Assembly: GCA_947175225.1 (NCBI GenBank)
Contig: CAMWLX010000166.1
Coordinates: 1 to 7,565 of the forward strand
Direction: 5' to 3'
DNA: 7,565 nt
DNA from: an uncultured Porphyromonadaceae bacterium
GTDB lineage: Bacteria > Bacteroidota > Bacteroidia > Bacteroidales > Muribaculaceae
The position numbers were made by a program, and so were the translations under genes. The first letter of the stretch is position 1; each line of letters starts with the position of its first letter. The notes beneath the pieces are model-generated. The model made no database searches. It was not told the DNA's origin and saw only the letters and a list, made by a program, of their open reading frames with translations. Below, piece after piece: positions 6,093 through 7,565 of this stretch.

Positions 6093-7460
6093 CTATCGGA
6101 TCTTGAGTGTGACAAAAGTAAGGGCTGCCAAAAGAATGGCAAAAATCCAAAAGCGCACTACAATCTTTGATTCCGGTATCGGCTGCTTAGGAAAGTTGAT
6201 AAGGCTCTGGATATTCGGATCGCCTGCTTTCTGGAAATGATGGTGGAGAGGAGTCATCTTGAAGATCCGTCGTCCCTGGCCATATTTGCGCTTGGTCACT
6301 TTGAAGTATGCTACCTGCATCACTACCGACAAGTCTTCAATGAAGAAAGTAAGGCATAGAAGTGGGATAAGCAATTCCTTACGGATAAGGATGGCAAAGA
6401 CTGCAAGTATTCCTCCGAGCATCAGTGAGCCGGTGTCTCCCATAAATACCTGAGCCGGGAATGCATTATACCACAGGAAACCTACCAGTGCGCCAATGAA
6501 AGCGGCCGCATAGACCACGAGTTCTTCTGAACCCGGAATATACATTATATCCAGATAGCCCGAATAGATCACATTGCCCCCTAAATAAGCCATTACGGCG
6601 AGGGCTACTCCAATAATAGCAGATGTCCCTGCGCAAAGACCATCGAGACCATCCGTCAGGTTGGCGCCGTTGCTGACAGCTGTCACTGCTACTATCACTA
6701 CTATGACGAAGATGATCCAACCTGCTGTATGGGCTGCCTTCTCATTTGGAATCCAGGAGGTCAGCCACTGATAGTTGAAGTTATTGTTCTTCACGAATGG
6801 AATCGTGGTCTCGGGAGTCTTATAGACTTTCACGGGATGCACTGTCCTTTCTTGGTCGGTGGTGTCGTAGCTGCTTGATGCCATGACTACTGTGGGTCCG
6901 TCTTTTGTCGATGAAGAGATCGACGATGCCATAAAGAGTTCGGTCGAAGCATCCTTTCCTGTGGTCAGAGGCACACTGCTCATCTTTATATCGGGCGAGA
7001 GCCACATGGCAAGCCCGACGAGAAGACCAAGTCCAACCTGGCCGATGATCTTATACTTCCCTTGAAGTCCATCTTTATTGTGGTATTTTATCTTGCGGTA
7101 GTCATCAAGAAAACCGATTGCTCCTGTCCACAAGGTGGCTATTAGCATCAGCAGCATATAGATGTTCGACAGATTCCCCATCAGAAGGCAAGGCACCATG
7201 ATTGAGATGATGATGATGATTCCTCCCATCGTGGGCGTACCTGTCTTTTTCATCTGCCCTTCCAGTCCAAGATTCCTGACTACTTCTCCGACCTGCATCT
7301 TTTGAAGGCGTTCGATAATATGGTGGCCGAAGACGAGCGCTATCAAGAGTGACAATGCAAATGTGATGCCGGCCCGGAAGGATATATATGTCATCAGATG
7401 TCGGCCCGGAAAGTCAATGGAGCCGACATTCTGTAGGTAATCGAAAATGGCGTAAAACAT
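6093..7460 (-). CDS. mraY: Phospho-N-acetylmuramoyl-pentapeptide-transferase (MraY)
   Basis: Integral inner-membrane enzyme that transfers phospho-MurNAc-pentapeptide from its UDP carrier to undecaprenyl phosphate, making lipid I. The 455 residues show the family blocks in order: TPTMGG (75-80), FLDDYRK (117-123, the Asp pair), NLTDGLDG (267-274), FMGDTGS (339-345) and the histidine motif MTPLHHHFQ (402-410). About ten hydrophobic segments are visible, including roughly 28-45, 80-95, 100-118, 137-154, 246-264, 277-294, 312-330 and 432-450. E. coli MraY has 360 residues; the extra length is mainly a hydrophilic stretch at about 156-246 between the fourth and fifth membrane segments. An insert here is known in Bacteroidota, but this one looks longer than I remember. 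The start is ATG at 7460 with only a weak purine-rich AAGAAGAA upstream; the stop is TAG. It is the first complete gene of the run, 58 bases ahead of murD. Confidence 0.98.
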   Translation of the reverse strand: MFYAIFDYLQNVGSIDFPGRHLMTYISFRAGITFALSLLIALVFGHHIIERLQKMQVGEVVRNLGLEGQMKKTGTPTMGGIIIIISIMVPCLLMGNLSNIYMLLMLIATLWTGAIGFLDDYRKIKYHNKDGLQGKYKIIGQVGLGLLVGLAMWLSPDIKMSSVPLTTGKDASTELFMASSISSSTKDGPTVVMASSSYDTTDQERTVHPVKVYKTPETTIPFVKNNNFNYQWLTSWIPNEKAAHTAGWIIFVIVVIVAVTAVSNGANLTDGLDGLCAGTSAIIGVALAVMAYLGGNVIYSGYLDIMYIPGSEELVVYAAAFIGALVGFLWYNAFPAQVFMGDTGSLMLGGILAVFAILIRKELLIPLLCLTFFIEDLSVVMQVAYFKVTKRKYGQGRRIFKMTPLHHHFQKAGDPNIQSLINFPKQPIPESKIVVRFWIFAILLAALTFVTLKIR

Positions 7461-7565
7461 TTCTTCTTATTAATAATCAAACTAACTTATACTCCCATAC
7501 ATATTTATGCATTGAAGTTGTTTAAACTTATTTTTTTATTAATATTTCGTCAGGTTTTCGAGCGG
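7461..7565 (-). other. AT-rich leader upstream of mraY; possible murE 3' tip
   Basis: This 105-base stretch before mraY is strongly AT-rich. On the minus strand all three frames coming in from the window edge close soon: TGA at 7550-7552, TAA at 7539-7541 and TAA at 7528-7530. The gene upstream, expected from synteny to be murE, therefore ends at or before 7528, but too few codons are visible to recognise it. The rest is at least 67 bases of non-coding leader. It includes the palindrome GTTTAAAC and a purine-rich AAGAAGAA just before the ATG. I see no convincing promoter or terminator. Confidence 0.5.

Noticed and set aside
7204..7220. Short trinucleotide run (repeated GAT on the plus strand) as a microsatellite
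   Set aside because: It encodes consecutive Ile codons in the second membrane segment of MraY and needs no other explanation.
7478..7485. Possible Bacteroidota -7 promoter element before mraY
   Set aside because: The minus strand reads TTAGTTTG, one mismatch from TAnnTTTG, but no TTTG-like -33 element lies at the right distance, and the leader would be only about ten bases.
7528..7565. 3' end of murE
   Set aside because: Synteny makes this likely, but at most about eleven codons are visible before a stop in any frame and none shows a MurE C-terminal motif, so no CDS is called.
1..7565. tRNA, rRNA, CRISPR array, insertion sequence or phage signals
   Set aside because: Nearly every base is in an identified dcw gene or a short gap; I saw no cloverleaf, regular spaced repeats, transposase motif or terminal inverted repeats.

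Overview
The window is a stretch of the division and cell wall (dcw) cluster of a member of the Bacteroidota, probably order Bacteroidales. Three things point there. The gene order mraY-murD-ftsW-murG-murC-ftsQ lacks the murB, ddl and murF genes that many Proteobacteria carry in this cluster. MraY has a long insert between its fourth and fifth membrane segments, followed by blocks such as IMYIPGSEELV. The genes mostly lack strong Shine-Dalgarno sequences. A gut Bacteroidales such as a Muribaculaceae relative would fit, but that is only a guess.

All six genes lie on the minus strand, so transcription runs from high to low coordinates. From 7565 downward: an AT-rich leader with no complete gene (7461-7565); mraY (7460-6093); a 58-base gap; murD (6033-4672); ftsW (4675-3248, start uncertain), which shares four bases with murD if it starts at TTG; a 44-base gap holding a perfect hairpin; murG (3203-2106); murC (2109-718), which overlaps murG by ATGA; a 55-base gap; and ftsQ (662 to the window edge, 3' end missing). 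The spacing argues for one polycistronic transcript. No stretch over 300 bases lacks a gene.

The genes work as one pathway. MurC adds L-Ala and MurD adds D-Glu to UDP-MurNAc in the cytoplasm. MraY transfers phospho-MurNAc-pentapeptide to undecaprenyl phosphate, giving lipid I. MurG adds GlcNAc, giving lipid II. After lipid II is flipped by a protein not encoded here, FtsW polymerises it at the septum, and FtsQ helps assemble the divisome. murE and ftsI probably lie just beyond 7565, and ftsA and ftsZ beyond base 1, as is usual in this phylum; none of these is visible here.

This is mostly a conserved housekeeping region and I see no new defence, mobile or biosynthetic system. The points worth a second look are small: a hairpin between ftsW and murG that pairs an SD-like arm with an anti-SD-like arm, a Ser/Thr-rich extra segment in the MraY insert, the ambiguous ftsW start, unusual residues in FtsW and MurC motifs, and an AT-rich patch inside murC.
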